Both the position numbers and the translations under genes were made by a program. From Annulohypoxylon bovei var. microspora (Eukaryota; Ascomycota; Sordariomycetes; Xylariales; Hypoxylaceae), in assembly GCA_022836615.1 (NCBI GenBank), contig MU405219.1, forward strand, positions 124,001-188,000: a DNA stretch of 64,000 nucleotides, written 5' to 3'. The notes beneath the pieces were generated by a model, which was not told the origin of the DNA, did not search any database, and saw only the letters and a program-made list of their open reading frames with translations. Positions 1 to 13,321 of the stretch are shown one piece after another. How positions within the stretch are numbered: position 1 is the stretch's first letter; every line of letters begins with the position of its first letter.

Positions 1-336
1 ATTAATCTCAATTAAATCGACGCATATTTAGATAGGTAGGTAATCATGCATGTGTCCCACCATAGATCGTCACGGTTACATGTTCAGAGATCTACACTTT
101 GCCTTCTCGGCTAATTCATTTTTCGTCTTGGCTACCTTCACTTTTCTACCTTATCCATAGACGGTATGATATTTTTTCATGTAGCAAGCTGTTAAAATCG
201 AAAGAAATAGATACCTACTTGCGATGAAATTTCATTCGTGAAAATGACGTGCTGCTCGTTTATCCCATTCATCTAACTACGGTGAGCCCAGGCGCCTACT
301 TACCTCTTTCCAAGCACCACCACCCTAGACCTAGTC
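1..336. other. Intergenic, upstream of the SET-domain gene
   Basis: No coding potential seen. The last 100 bases before the SET gene start are C-rich (CACCACCACC near 315-330), which fits a fungal leader or core promoter. Confidence 0.4.
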
Positions 337-1763
337 ATGCGATATTGTATATTGATTCTAGCCCTATGGCTAGGCCATGTAGCCGCTGAGGCTCCAAAGG
401 CCGACATACCCGATTGGCTCAAAGATTACAACTTCGACCCGCCTGCGCAGTGTAGTTCCGATCCAGCGGGCCCGTTGAATCCTAGAGCGTTAAAGTCTAC
501 GTGCCCGCTCCCCGTTGACGATGAGACAGCATTCGAGAAGCGTTCTTGGCATCCGTGGACATACCCTCCAGTGTGCGTGGAGGCCGAGGAGGCGGAAGAC
601 CCTAAGCTATGTGTATACACGTACACCAAATTACGGGGAGAAACGGGATTAAGTCTTATCACCACTCCAGAAACAGCCGCGTCTGGAATTGGAATCCTCG
701 ACGATGTGGACCCGAGATGGGAAGTATGGGCACGAGGTATCCCTCTAACCGTATCTGATCCGCCTCCGTACGAGGTCAGAGATCTCAAAGACAAAGGAAT
801 GGGCGTCATTGCGAACCGCACGATTCGCAAGGACGAGATTGTCCTATTCAGACATCCTTTAATCGTCCGGATTCTAGACCCGAGGCCCTGGAAGCCCCAA
901 GACGTCATGAAGTTGGTTCACCGGGCTACGGTACAGCTTCCCCAGAGTCAGGGGTTGCAGATGCTGAAACTGGCCCATTCGAAGGGAGGGTATATCATTG
1001 ACGATATAATCAACACGAACGCGTTTGGTGTGCTTGTGGACGGCGTGGATCATTCAGGCTTGTATATCGATGTGTCGGTAAGTAAAAGGGGCGCAAACAT
1101 ATGAAGGATAGTGCTGAATTCATATACGCAGAGGTTAAATCATGCGTGCAAGCCAAAGTAGGTCTAAACAGCTAATTATTTATTGAGATAATGTGTTTTA
1201 ACTAACTTTTTCTTAGTATGTTTAGTCGATTCTCGTCCACGACTCTAGGCATGGAAGTCATAGCTTACAGAGATATCGAGCCAGGCGAGGAGCTAACTTT
1301 TAGCTGTCAGTCCCCCCCAGCCAAGAATGATCTGCAATCTCTAACGCCTAGAACAGATCTACCTTTGAATCTCGTATCTGAGCAGCGCCAGACTCTCATC
1401 CGTGAATGGGGTTTCAACTGTACTTGTTCGCTATGCACTTCCCCAAAAGACACTGCCATATCTGATCGCCGCCGGGGTCGGATACAGGACCTACTGGCAG
1501 AGTTGGATGACCCGAAGATACGGAAACATGCTTTGGTCAAGAAACGAGTCGATGAGATATTAGATCTATGCGAAAAAGAGGGATTGGCGGCTCAAATTGG
1601 AGATTTTTATAGCATTGTCGCAGAGGTTTACTCAAGCATGGGCGATCTTAAATTGGCAAGGAAGTTCGGAGAGTTAGCCGTGAAAGAGTTGAAGCACTAC
1701 GCCGGGTATGATCATGAGCGGACTAAGAGTGCTACCTTATTTTTGGAGACATTGAATCGGTAG
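337..1763 (+). CDS. SET-domain protein with N-terminal signal-like sequence (3 exons, one of 26 nt)
   Basis: Predicted protein-lysine methyltransferase-like protein of 437 residues. Proposed exons are 337-1077, 1132-1157 and 1217-1763. Exon 1 carries the start of the SET fold (DKGMGVIANRTI, then FRHPLIV). The 26-nt exon encodes RLNHACKP, the SET active-site NHxCxPN motif, completed by the first base of exon 3. Exon 3 adds GMEVIAYRDIEPGEELTFSC and post-SET-type cysteines (FNCTCSLC). Introns are 54 and 59 nt; donors GTAAGT and GTAGGT, acceptors CAG and TAG, with ACTAAC just before the second acceptor. Without the micro-exon the two large exons are out of frame and the motif is missing, so I trust this model. 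The N terminus (MRYCILILALWLG) looks like a signal peptide, which is odd for a histone-type enzyme. Substrate unknown; it may be a non-histone SET protein (SMYD/SET5-like). Confidence 0.85.
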
Positions 1764-2206
1764 AAAGGAACACATATTAAAGGAGTCGGTTTATTTTTTC
1801 CTTCGGGATCACCACATATTTAACTACATTTTATCGCAAAGAATATCTCCTCCGTTTATCTATTTTTGATTTTGTTCCCAAGGTCGTCCTGAACTCCTGC
1901 TAAACTGAAATAATATTAAAGGGGGTTAAAGAGAGAGGATCGCCCCATTTCGCCTTTGCATCTCTTGGCGACCGGTCGCATGGAAAACCCTCACAGGAAG
2001 TGCCACAAGTGTAAAATATTAAGGAAGCCATACCCGCCTCGGGAAGGAAGCTTATAAAACATCTGCAACGATAGTTTCTCCCTTCCCAATTCCCGGTCAG
2101 ATTTTCCACACCAATGCCCCTTTTCATCCTTCCCGCTCTAACCTTGCGCCTTCGTAGGGGCCATGTGACCCATAGTAGGAGTAAGAATTTTCGTATGAGT
2201 TCTTTG
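1764..2206. other. Intergenic, 3' flank of the SET gene
   Basis: Holds the presumed 3' ends of the SET gene (+) and of the small acidic gene (-), which converge here. A 111-codon open frame on the minus strand (1900-2235) has no recognisable features and overlaps the 3' end of the small gene, so I did not call it. Confidence 0.4.
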
Positions 2207-2446
2207 CTACTTTTTGCTTTTGCTGCTGCCGTCATCTAACTCTATGTCGTCGATCTGAAAAAGGATGTCGTCGTCCACATCCGGACTGACACTGTACTTG
2301 TTGCTCGTTTTCTGCCCACCGTTGCTGTGTCTATTGGGATTTTGATGATCATGGTTTTGCTGGGTATTGATCCTTAAACCGAAGTTGCCGCTGCCGCTTC
2401 TTCTCTTGCTCGTGGAGCTCGAGTAGTTCTTTTCACCGCCGGACAT
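2207..2446 (-). CDS. Possible small low-complexity protein with acidic C-terminus
   Basis: A 79-codon frame starting MSGGEKNYSSSTSKRRSG. The first two thirds are rich in Ser, Asn, Gln, His and basic residues (disordered-looking); the C-terminal part is acidic with regularly spaced hydrophobics (VDDDILFQIDDIELDD), then a Lys/Ser tail. I do not recognise a family. The composition is more protein-like than a random frame and the ATG is well placed, but a short single exon is weak evidence; it could be part of a longer spliced gene. Confidence 0.4.
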   Translation of the reverse strand: MSGGEKNYSSSTSKRRSGSGNFGLRINTQQNHDHQNPNRHSNGGQKTSNKYSVSPDVDDDILFQIDDIELDDGSSKSKK

Positions 2447-3992
2447 GTTTGCTGATTCAAGCGTTTCTGGGAAGAAATAAATCAGAAGAAGGAATTCCGT
2501 TGGGGGAAATGAGGGAATATTTTGCGATGAATTATTCGATGCAGTGTAAGGGCGAGTACGGAATGTCTTGAATGTTCAATGTTGTTATGACTTCAGACTG
2601 TTATGCAGGAAGATGCGGGGATAGCATGTGGTATTCGAGGCAGTTTTCCAGAATTATATAAAGCTATATGGTAATGTTTGCCATGCGTACATATAGCTAG
2701 ATGCTATTAGTCAGGAATTTGTTAATTGTATCCTATGAGGTTGTATGCTCTTGTATGCTCCAATTAATCATGAGCACACTCCGAGTTTCCAACGTATGAT
2801 TGTGAACCTGACGCGTCTGCCGGTAGTGCTGGCAGTTTCCCTCACCCACGTTCACTTGATTGGGAATCGTCGACCAAAGCGGATCACTGCATAATTCTAC
2901 CTCATCGTACATGTGCGTCTAAGTTTACTCCATAGTTGAAACTACCTCACTTAGGTAATACGTACCTTGTTTCAACTTATCACCCGTCTATCCAATGGCG
3001 GCTATGGACTATCATAGGTTAGATGAAAGAACCTTGCTTAATAGAAACCCCGCTCCGGTCAATTATGTAAAAGGGGTAGAATTGGTACGATGGTCATGTG
3101 AGGATATATATTCGATGTTTGTTGCATTACATAACATATCGTCGCTGGCGTCTTACTAATCAATGTCAGGAATGGTCAACACCATTAATGTAAGATACAA
3201 TTAGGAATATAGCAACAGTCGATGATGAGGCTATCGCGCTTAGAATGAGTACCTACCTAGACTTTGGGGTAAATTCTGCAAATCAAAATTTAAAAGGCAA
3301 AGTATCGAAATTCACCAGGATCTAATCGGTTATCAATAAAAGTTGAACTCGATACTATGGGAAAAGTATGCCTCCTGCACTACTTACTTACAAAATTGAA
3401 TTGCATAACTAGGTACCTAGTTAAGTCTCGTTTCAGTCTATCTTGCTAAAGATAAGCGTAACGAACCTAGGAGACAATTTGGTTCAAATCGAATAGGGGG
3501 TAACCTTAATGATGGGCCACACAGAAACTAACCAATGAGATCAGAGATAACAACATCAATTTTCTTACTGACTGATTTGTGGCGAGACTATAGAGTTGTC
3601 TTGACGAACCATACCGTACCAACCATCCTGCAAGCCTAACGACTACCCTAAGAAACCTTGGGTCCTTCGTTTCATTACTGCAATACAGGAGAAAAGGAAA
3701 TTATTAAGAAAAGGAAACCAATAAAACAAAGTAATGAGTGTCAAGTGGCCAACTGCCACTCGTACCTCCAACAATACTCCAGCCCACATTAAATGATAGG
3801 AGCGGCCTTCTTGTATCAAACTAGGACCAAAGCCTTGGTCGGTCTTGAGGTTAAGGTGATAGAAGTCGAATATCCCACCAAAATCTCCTTTGTAGCACCA
3901 GCACTCAGTAACTTCTGACATGGGTTTGTCATCTTGGGAGCGAATCAAGCCGACTCGAACGGAGTGGTGGTTCCAGAAGGACCTCTTATAGC
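2447..3992. other. Intergenic, possible coding fragment on minus strand near 3,770-3,921
   Basis: Mostly non-coding. On the minus strand a frame from an ATG at 3921 reads MSEVTECWCYKGDFGGIFDF and continues protein-like to about 3770, where GAG|GTACGA resembles a splice donor. I cannot connect it to other exons or assign a family, so I leave it as a possible remnant. Short TACCTA/TAGGTA motifs occur (about 3250 and 3410), as elsewhere in the window. Confidence 0.3.
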
Positions 3993-4664
3993 CTAAGCCT
4001 CGTCGCTATCCGACATTCCGTGATTTCGTTGGACACGGCGCTTCTTATTGACATTGTCAAGCGTCATCAACGGAGTCTTCTCCTTAGTCATCTTGCGGTT
4101 GAACTTGCCGAACTTGCGCTTCTTAATAGGTGTGACGGGGCTGTTAACATCCGCCTCACAGTCACTGCGAGGGCTTGTGGTCTCCTCCTCCTTGGGGAAC
4201 AGAGCAGGGAAAGCTTGACTAGCGGCTCTCTTCTTGGGGGTAGAGGATGCAGTTGAAGGATCCTTGTTACTCTCGAACCAATTGTGCTTCTTGCAAAGTT
4301 GGCGGAAGCGCTCGCGGGCACTCTCTGCAGTCTTGAAATCAAGATTTTGAATAACAGCCTCCCACTACAGCAACAGGAATCAGTCATTTCTTCTTGAAGA
4401 AGAGCTTTAGGAGTTTTAGACATGTCCCGGGATCAATGACTCCCGAGTCAGCTTGACGAGGAAGTTCTTTCTCCCGAAGACAGGACAGAGAGAAAAAAAG
4501 AAAAAAAGGAAAAGGTCTATATTACATACATCGATGGAGGCGGAAGTGGGCTTGGAACTAGCTGAACAGTGCCTGAGGATCACATTGATGATCTTCGAGT
4601 CATTTAACGTAAGTGAATCCTCAGGGACCTCGACAGGGGCGCTTTTAACCTTATCCGAAGGCAT
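3993..4664 (-). CDS. Small Myb/SANT-like DNA-binding protein (2 exons)
   Basis: Proposed exons (minus strand) 4664-4530 and 4364-3993 give 168 residues. The intron is 165 nt with donor GTATGT and acceptor CTGTAG, phase 0, so ...TSASID joins WEAVIQNLDF. The N-terminal 70 residues (SKIINVILRHC...IDWEAVIQNL..KTAESARERFRQL) match the helix pattern of the small fungal Myb-like domain, in which an aromatic/hydrophobic core precedes a DWxxVA-like turn. The rest is basic and Ser/Thr/Pro-rich, with nuclear-localisation-like KKRKFGK and NKKRRVQR, and ends in an acidic SDSDEA tail. Likely a nuclear DNA- or chromatin-binding protein; targets unknown. The family assignment is from pattern, not a search. 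Confidence 0.75.
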
Positions 4665-5780
4665 CTACGCAGAACAAATTAATATAAGGTAGGCTAGGTA
4701 TACCGACAATGTGGGGCGTACTGAAAGAAATGGTACTGGGAAATGGGGTGGCTGCTCACCTTGGTATACCTTGTACGGTGTCAACGGTGTGAACAAGAAG
4801 AGTTTTTAGATGCTAAGCATATGTGAAAAAGAAAATATGTGTCAGACTGCTTTCGTCGTTAGACAGCTAATGTTGGATGGAAACCCGGTTAAGGGTGAGG
4901 TATGAGATAGATTGGGGTGCGGATGATTTGTGTGATGAATGGTAGTTTGATGAGAGTAGATGCAGATGTGAAAGTTGTGTATGGAGAGGAAGTTGGAAGA
5001 TCTTGTAGAAGATATCCGTGCAATAAATAACTTAATCTTGGCTGGGAGCACGCATGTTGCTAGGCAGCCGTTGACAAGACTAGCAATGACAAAAACCATT
5101 TGGCACGTTACTGGGAAACGAGACTGTATTCTTCGGTGTACCTGGTAGGTACTGGACACTGGTGAGCTACTACTTACTAGGTACTTGACATGATAGTGGC
5201 CCTCATGTGTTGGTGCATTCCTAGTTCTATATTGCTACAGCAGTCTGTATTTCGATGTAGAAGGACGAATCTTAATAAAGCAAATGGCATCAAATACAAG
5301 AAAGCAGCCAAGTTACACTAGTCGTGATTCTAATCATATTATGACCATAATAACCATCATTTACACAAGGGTAAATAACCCATTTCTTTTTCTACCTATG
5401 ATCCCTCAGTCCTCATTCGTGGCCGGACTCACGATGTGAATACTTCGACTATCTGCAAGATCAGAAACGCACCTGTACAAGATAAAACGAGTACATACTA
5501 TATACTTAAGCAGGTACTTATGGAATGACATCCGCACAGTATTTTCTTCTGCGTGTACTCGTTGTGAAATTGTCGATTCCAGAAACTGTTTCTAGTTCTA
5601 TCACAAGTTCTTTAGAGTTGTTGCTGTATTGAATACACATAAAGGAATCCTTGCATTAGTTACCATACAATTAGCCACTAGTAAGGATACCGAACGCCAC
5701 AATGCGATTTTATAGGTTGAAGCCATGTATCTCTACACCATGGGTTTGCCTGATTGGATATAAGGTGTAGTAGATAAGAA
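4665..5780. other. Intergenic spacer
   Basis: No convincing gene. A 105-codon minus frame (4842-5159) is low in coding character. The stretch separates ordinary-composition genes from the A/T block and becomes more A/T-rich toward 5.7 kb. Confidence 0.4.
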
Positions 5781-5845
5781 CGCCGTCCAGCGGCGCCGCA
5801 CCGGGTTCATAACCCGGAGTGCCGGAGGTCGTGGGGTAGAAATGT
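5781..5845 (+). tRNA. tRNA-Met(CAT)-like sequence, probably degenerate
   Basis: At 5801-5817 a perfect 5-bp stem CCGGG/CCCGG encloses the 7-base loop TTCATAA, the layout of an anticodon arm with U33, anticodon CAT (5808-5810) and A37. It is preceded by a D-arm-like AGCGGCGC and followed, after an extra TGCCGG segment, by AGGTCGTGGG as in the variable loop and T stem of Met tRNAs. I cannot find the matching T loop (GTTCGA) or a paired acceptor stem, so this looks like a broken tRNA gene or a tRNA-derived head of a repeat. Its position at the edge of the RIP block fits retroelement insertion beside a tRNA gene. Confidence 0.4.
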
Positions 5846-6419
5846 TGTTGAATCGTGGTGAATTTAGTTATTTCATGCAAGCAGCTATAATCAAAAGAAA
5901 TATAATTAAAAATAAAATAATTACTAGTTTCTCGCACACTTGTATGAAAAAGGTATTTTCACTTATTTACTTAATTTAAACATAATGAGCTAACAATAAA
6001 AAAGGAAAATGCTCGCCATTGACAACGAAAAGGGTGAATGATTAAGTAAGCCAGCTCCCCCCTTTCATTATCGATAAAAACACGGCCACCCGAAATTTAA
6101 TTTAATTATCTCGAATCTTTTAATGAAAATATTGAAAATTATCGATAATAAAAACCATTACATTACTAGCTTATTTAACGCGTATTAATGACGCTTAATT
6201 ACGGTTAATCACGGTATAATAAAATAAACTTTTATTTAACTTTTAATTTTTTTTTATAATAATTTTTTTTTTTACGATATAAAATTATAATTTAATATTT
6301 TATTATACTTGAATTTTAAAAAGGTTATTATAACGAAATTAAAAAAAAAAAAAAAAAATTATTTAAAAAAAATTAATTATATATTATTATTTAAATAAGA
6401 AAAAAAAAATAAAAAATGC

Positions 6420-6620
6420 TTAAATAAAAAAAAAAAAAGTGGGGAATGTTTAAATAAAAAAAAAAATCGTTCGAATAAAAAAAAAAACACGCTTAATTAA
6501 AAAAGAAAAAAGTGGGGAACATTTAAATAAAAAAAAATCGTTTAAATAAAAAAAAAAAACACGCTTAATTAAAAAAAAAAAAAATAAAAAACATTTAAAT
6601 AAAAAAAAAAAAAAATAAAT
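6420..6620. repeat. Higher-order A-rich tandem repeat, ~72-bp period
   Basis: A-runs are spaced by recurring short words in fixed order: GTGGGGAA, TTTAAAT, TCGTT, CACGCTTAATT. The block beginning at 6439 recurs near 6511 with C/T and G/A differences, and a third, poorer copy follows to about 6620. The order of words makes a tandem duplication more likely than simple poly-A slippage. Confidence 0.6.
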
Positions 6621-9600
6621 GGAAAATATAATTAAATAAAAATATAATATTACATTATAATTTATTAATTATTTAATTTAAATGAATTAATTAAGTTTTT
6701 TAAAATATTATTTTTTTATATCCGGTGATTTTATTTTAATTATAATTTAAATATTTTTTTTATATATTATTAATTTATAACGTTATTAATTTAAACCATT
6801 AATTATTATATAATTTAAAACGTTATTTTTATTATTAATTACATTTTTTATATTTTTTTATTTTATTAATATTAATATTATAATATAAACCATAATATTA
6901 AATATTAATATTTTTCATTTTAAATATTTTTAAAATTATTTTTTATTATTTTATTTCTTTATTTTAAACGATAATAAAATCGATTATAATTTAATATATT
7001 TCGTTTATTATATATTAATTAAAAATAAATGGCCTCGTAACGAAAATAAAACAAATTATCCGTATTTAACGGAAATATTCGATATAAATGCGCTTCTTAT
7101 TATTTATTTTTCCGATTATATTTTTCGTAAAAAATTTTATTATTTCTTCGTTTTTATATATTTAAACGGTAAGCTTAATATAATTCATTAAATTAAATAA
7201 TATATAATTATTAATTAATTATATTATGTAATAACTTAATATTTTATTATATTAAATTTTAATAATTAAATATTTTTTCACGATAATTTACTTGAAATTT
7301 AAAAAAATATCGAAATTTTCCCCGTTTTATAATATAAGGTTTAAGTTTTACCACGGCTTAACGGCGAAGCTATTATTACCCGCGACGAATGTTACCGTAT
7401 TACGTAAGCATTCTGCGGAAACCAATGGGCTTATATTATCCTTCGGTTCGTTAAAAATTAATTTTTTATAAATAATATAACGTAATACTTTTCCGATTTA
7501 TTTATTCGAATAACGTTAAACGATTTAATTAACGAAATGTTACTTCGTTTCGACGTTTATTATATGTTTAATTAAATAAAATTACTTATGTTTTTAAAAT
7601 ATATCGGTAATAAATATAAGTTAATATTACATATTTTATATTCGTAATCACGTTATTTTTTCAAATAACGCGCTTTATATTATAATAAAAAATTACATAA
7701 TTTTTATAATGTTTTCCGCGAATTTTTATTTATTCGTTTTACTTAATTTATATTTTAAAATAATACGTTTTATATATTTTAAATTAAATGTAATTTATTC
7801 GAACTTTTAATACGAAAATTAATAACTTTTAATATTAATTTAAAAATTATAATAAAACATGTTAATTTAATTATTTAAATTATAAAAATATTATTATTAT
7901 TTATTAAGGTTAATAAAAAGCGGTTTCGAAGCGAAATTAACGAAGAAAAATGCCGTTAAAAGTATTTTATTCGGAAAAAACGAATGGTATATTTAATTAA
8001 TAAAGAAAAAAAAAAAACGACGACGATAATATTAATATAAATGAAAAAAAGTTTAAGCCGATAAAATTTATTTAATTTAATAACTTAAATTTATACGTAC
8101 TTTTATTATTATTTTTTTTTAATTTTAATTTTAACGATAATATCGTAAATAATAATTATTTAAATTTTTTAACGGAAACTTTTAAATAATATTACGATGT
8201 TTTTAAGAAACGTTTTTTTTATTTTTAATATCGGTGTTAAGTTTTATTATATGGATTATTAATTATAATTATAATATTTTTTCTTAATATTATAATATAT
8301 ATATAAAGTTAAAAATATTAAATTAAATTATGGATTTTTATTTAAATAATTATTTATTATGTATTTTATTAATTAATTAATTAATTATTAAAAAAATTAA
8401 TCTTTAAATTAATTAATTAAACATTTAAATAATTATTTAATTAATATATATATATTTTACAATTATATTAAGCCATTATATATATTTTACGTTATTAAAA
8501 TAAACTTAAATAACCGTTCGATTTTATTTACGAACCGATATAAAAGGTATAATTGTAATTAATGCTTTAAATTAATTCGAAATAAAAAATGTAATCCCGA
8601 AAGATTTACGATTCGAAATAATTAAATATATATTATAATGAAATCCGAGTTACGTATTAAAAATCTACGATTAATAAAACTTAAAAATGCTTTTAATAAA
8701 ATTATTTTTTAAACTTTAAAATTAATAATAATAAAGGTTAAAATAAAAGTAAACTTAATTTTATTAAAAAGTTTTTTAATACCTTTTAAAGTTATTATTT
8801 TTTTAAGAAATATTAATAAAAAATTACGGGGTAATTTAATTAATTAAATGTTTTTTATAATTTCTAAAGATAATAATATAACTTTCGGAAGCTTTATTAC
8901 GATAAAAACATTTACATTTATTCGGTAAATGGAATTTATAAAATTAAAGATAAATTTTTCCGTAATATATTACGCTTTATTAATTATTTTTAACCTTTAA
9001 TAAATATTTTCCGTGATATTTACGAACATGTTTTTAATGAATATAAAATAAGCAAAAACTTTAAATTTAAAATCGTTTATAATGGTGTAAATTATATATA
9101 ACGCTTTTATTTTATTAGTTTTTTACGGAATATATTTTAATAAAAAAATTTATATTTTTTATTTTTTACGTTTAATAAACGCGAAAATGGTTTATAAGTT
9201 TATAATATAACGTATTTAATTTAACGGGTATATTATTTTAATATTTTCGTTTAACTTAATGTTTATTAAGCGAATTAAATGAAAATTTAATAAATCGACG
9301 TTATTAATTATTTAATGTTTATTTTTTAATTTTCGTAAAAAAACCGTAAACTTTAAATTAATAATATGCATTTATTAATTTAAAAACATTACGGATTTAA
9401 ACTTTAATTATAATTGGTACTTAAAGTAATGTTTATTATTTTTTTATATAAATTTTTCGTTAATTTTATTTAATATAATTTAATTAATAGGCTTTTTAAA
9501 ATATAATAAGGAATTTTTTTAAATAAAAAAAAATTGGTAAAAATCATCGCATAATATAATTATCGGTATTTCGTTAAAATTTGCATTTAATTAATCACGA

Positions 9601-12600
9601 GTAATTATAAATTATTCGTTAATTTTTTAAAATAAAGTGTTAAATATTATTAAATATTCGTTAACGACAAGGATATTAATATCCTTTCATATTTACGATT
9701 TTTTAATAAATATTTTTTTTATGTTATTTTTAAAAAAACCCATTACGGAATAAATAATAGTTCTTTTAATGTGTGTTTTTACATATTTTAACGTCGTAAT
9801 CATTTTAATCCGCTATCGATCATTTTTTAATTTTAAAGCTTTAATTAACGTTCGGATAATAACGTTTTTTTTAATTTTACTTTTATTTTTTAAATAATGA
9901 AACAATTATATTAAAACGTTTATAAGTTCGTTATTACCTTTTTATTTACGAGTTCCTCGAAAACCGTCCACCAAATTAAAGTGTCGGAATACGATATTTA
10001 AAAATATTATTTATTTCGGATTTAAACCTTTTTTTTTAATTAAAATTACGCTCGCATTTACTTAAAATTATCCGAAATAATATTTAATTATTATATATGT
10101 CGGTTACGAAGCAATTTTTTCCATAAATTAAAAATTAATTAAATTATCGTTTATTTTTAATAATTCGAATATTTCGTTTTTTTTAATTAAATTAATAATA
10201 AAAGCAAAACGTGGCATAATTACTTTATTTATTTCTTTTATTACTTTACGTAATTTAATAATATTTAAAAGTTTTAATTCGTTTTTTTAATCCTTTACAT
10301 AATTAATAATAATTTTTATAATTATATTAATTTTAATAATTAAATTTAACACGGTTATATTATTATTATTTATCGTTTTTTTATATTAATTAAGTTTTAA
10401 TTTAATAAAAAGTTCATTTTATTTAATAATATCGTTGGTTTAAAAACTTTAAGTTAATTACTTTATTTTCGATTTAAATATAAGTGTTTTAATCCCGAAA
10501 AAATCCAATAAAATGATTTTAATGTTTTTTATAAAGTTATTAAGTTTTTTAAGTTTTTTTTCGTTGCGAATATCCTCGTTTTTTTCCTTAATATTATTTT
10601 TATTATTATTATCGTTTTTAAAATTATTTTTTACGTGAATAATTTTACGATTTATTTATGTTAATTAAATTTTTTTATTACGTTAAATATTTTCGCGGCT
10701 TTTTTTTAAAAATAAAAAATTATTATTATAAAATTTAACACGTTTAAAAATATCTTATATTAAGTTTTTTTAAATGTTTATAATGGAATTTATGTTTTTT
10801 AATAAAAACTTTTCTTAAGGCACGAATAAATTTAACCGGATAATCGCGGCTCGGTAATATATATCGTTTTTTTTAAATTTTAAAAAATATGCTTCGATAA
10901 ATAATAAAATAAACATTTTTTTTTATTCGATAATATGTTAATAAAAACGATTATTTTTTAAATCACCTTTAAACTTAATAAACCGTTCATTTTAATTTGT
11001 GGGTTTTAAAACCATGTGAATAAAAAAAGTATAATTATATAAGCATATATTTTAAAATATAAAGCCACGGTTTCGATACGCTTCGTAAAAGTTAAACTTA
11101 ATATTAACGGAAAAATATAATATATTTTTTTCTTTGGTTAAGTTTTTATTTTTATTTAAAGCTTTAACGGTAAAATTATATAAATGGTTTTATTATTTTT
11201 AAATAATAAAATACAAGGTGTCGTAATAAATTTAATATTATTTAAATTTCGAATAATAAAACATTTCGTATTTTAAAATATAATTATATATTTCGAAAAT
11301 AAATAATTTTTAATCGTTGAATATACGATTAAAAATTTTAATTATAAAGTTTCGAATTATTTTAATATCGTCTTTAAAATTAATAAAATTAAGATGTTTT
11401 TTTAACGCATTTAAACGAGTAATGAAAACGACGTATTTTTAATTTATAAGCGATTTATCTTTAATTACATAATTTATAATATATTATAATAACGTTAAAG
11501 TTTTAATAATTATAAAAATTAAAGTGAAATCGTAATTATATCGTAACATTATAACGAGAACCGGATTTTAACGCGTATAATTAATTATATAACGTTCGAT
11601 GTAAAAAATGTTTTTATTATTAATATACGTTTTATAAACTTCATTTTAAAAATATCCGAATTAATATAACTTTTCGTTTTTACTTTTTATTTTTTTTTTA
11701 TTATTTTAAAAATACTTATAATACGTAATAATATATTTATAAATTTAAGCATTAATGGCGATAAAGTGACCTTCGGTTTCCCATTTAATTTTTAAAAAAT
11801 TTAAGTTACGTTTTAATTTTTTTATTATTTATAAACGATTTTCCATTAAATGCTTTTAATTAAATATATTTTAATCGAAGTTTTTTTTAAAATATTCGTT
11901 TACGAAACGTAAAAACTTATTTTTTTCTTTTTACGTCCCATTTTTAATTAAATCGAAGAAATAATTAAAAAAGTTTACGTTATTATAAAATTAAAGCATT
12001 TTATGGAAATAAAAAGTAACACGGTTATTTATTTTAATAATGTTAAAGTAATTAAAAACAAGTTTAAAAATACCATTTTAAATAAATGTACGAACGATTT
12101 CGTTAAAAAATGTTTTTATATGTATATGAAACCATTTTATTAATGTAACCGGATTTTAATTAATTTCCTTTCATTAAATTTAATATTTTTAAACGATATA
12201 TTCATTTAATTAACGTTATATTTTTTTTAAATATCGAGGATTTTTAAACTTTTTTTTTATATATATTCGAATTAATAACGATATATCGTTAAAATTAATG
12301 GTAAATTATATGGTCGGAGGATTATATTTTACGATTATATTTTTAATTTTATTTTTCGTTTAAATTTTTTTTTCGTTCGTAAAAAGTTATTATCGACCGA
12401 ATACGACGATTTAATTTAAAAAAGCTTTTATATTTAAATCGGAAACTTTATAATTTTTATGTAAATCGCGATTAACTTTATATAATTACTTACGGGTTAT
12501 AAATTTATAAGTTATTTAAACGGTTTAAAAAAACGACTTTTTCGTTTAAACCCGATTAATCCAATTATTATTATTTTTAATAATTTAATTAAAAATAATA

Positions 12601-13237
12601 AAAAAAAATATTAAATATATAATAATAATAACTTTATGTTATTTTAATTTAATCGCGGTTTATTTATAATAAAACGGTTAATCGAAATATAATTATATTT
12701 AAAAAAAAAAAAAAAAAAAATTAAAAAAAAAAACCGTATAATTTTTAAATGAAGTTTTTTTCGCGGTAAAGCTTTTATTTTTTTTTTTTTTTATTATAAT
12801 TAACTATTAATTTATTTATTTTATATGGAAGAATGGTAATAAACGTTAAAGTAAAAAAATGGGGATTTTAATAATTAAAAAATTAAGTTTTTAATGAAAT
12901 TTATAAATATAATTACTTTTTATAAGTTTTTTTTATAATATTTTTTTCGTTTTTATTAACTTCGCGGCTTTAAAATTTAACATGAATAAATTTTTAAATA
13001 AATTAAGCTTTTTACGCGTTATTTGTTTAATTATTACTTATATTAAAAAACTTAAAAAACGTCGTTATAATTATAAGATTTACACCGGTTTATTCGCCGC
13101 TTAATGCGGGAACTTTATTATGATTAATTTTATGTTTTTTATTAATGTTATTAAAAAGTAAAATGTTTTTTACTTTTCGTTGAATTTTATTTTATTTATT
13201 TTTTATATTAAATTTATTTATATTTTCCGGCTTATTA

Positions 13238-13321
13238 TCGTTTAAGTTATAAAATTCACCGTTTAAATTATAAGGTTTATCGTTTACGTTATAAGGTTAA
13301 TCGTTTACGTTTTAATGTTTA
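13238..13321. repeat. Minisatellite, four 21-bp units
   Basis: Four consecutive units of exactly 21 bases, consensus TCGTTTACGTTATAAGGTTTA, differing mainly by transitions. A period of seven codons inside a RIP-mutated region suggests the repeat once lay in a coding frame. Which protein is not readable. Confidence 0.65.

Noticed and set aside
4842..5159. 105-codon minus frame
   Set aside because: His/Thr-rich with no recognisable domain, no homology pattern, and no splice partners.
6420..6620. Possible CRISPR-like regular spacing of A-runs
   Set aside because: A fungal RIP-mutated, A-rich tandem repeat explains it; there are no conserved repeats with unique spacers and no cas genes.
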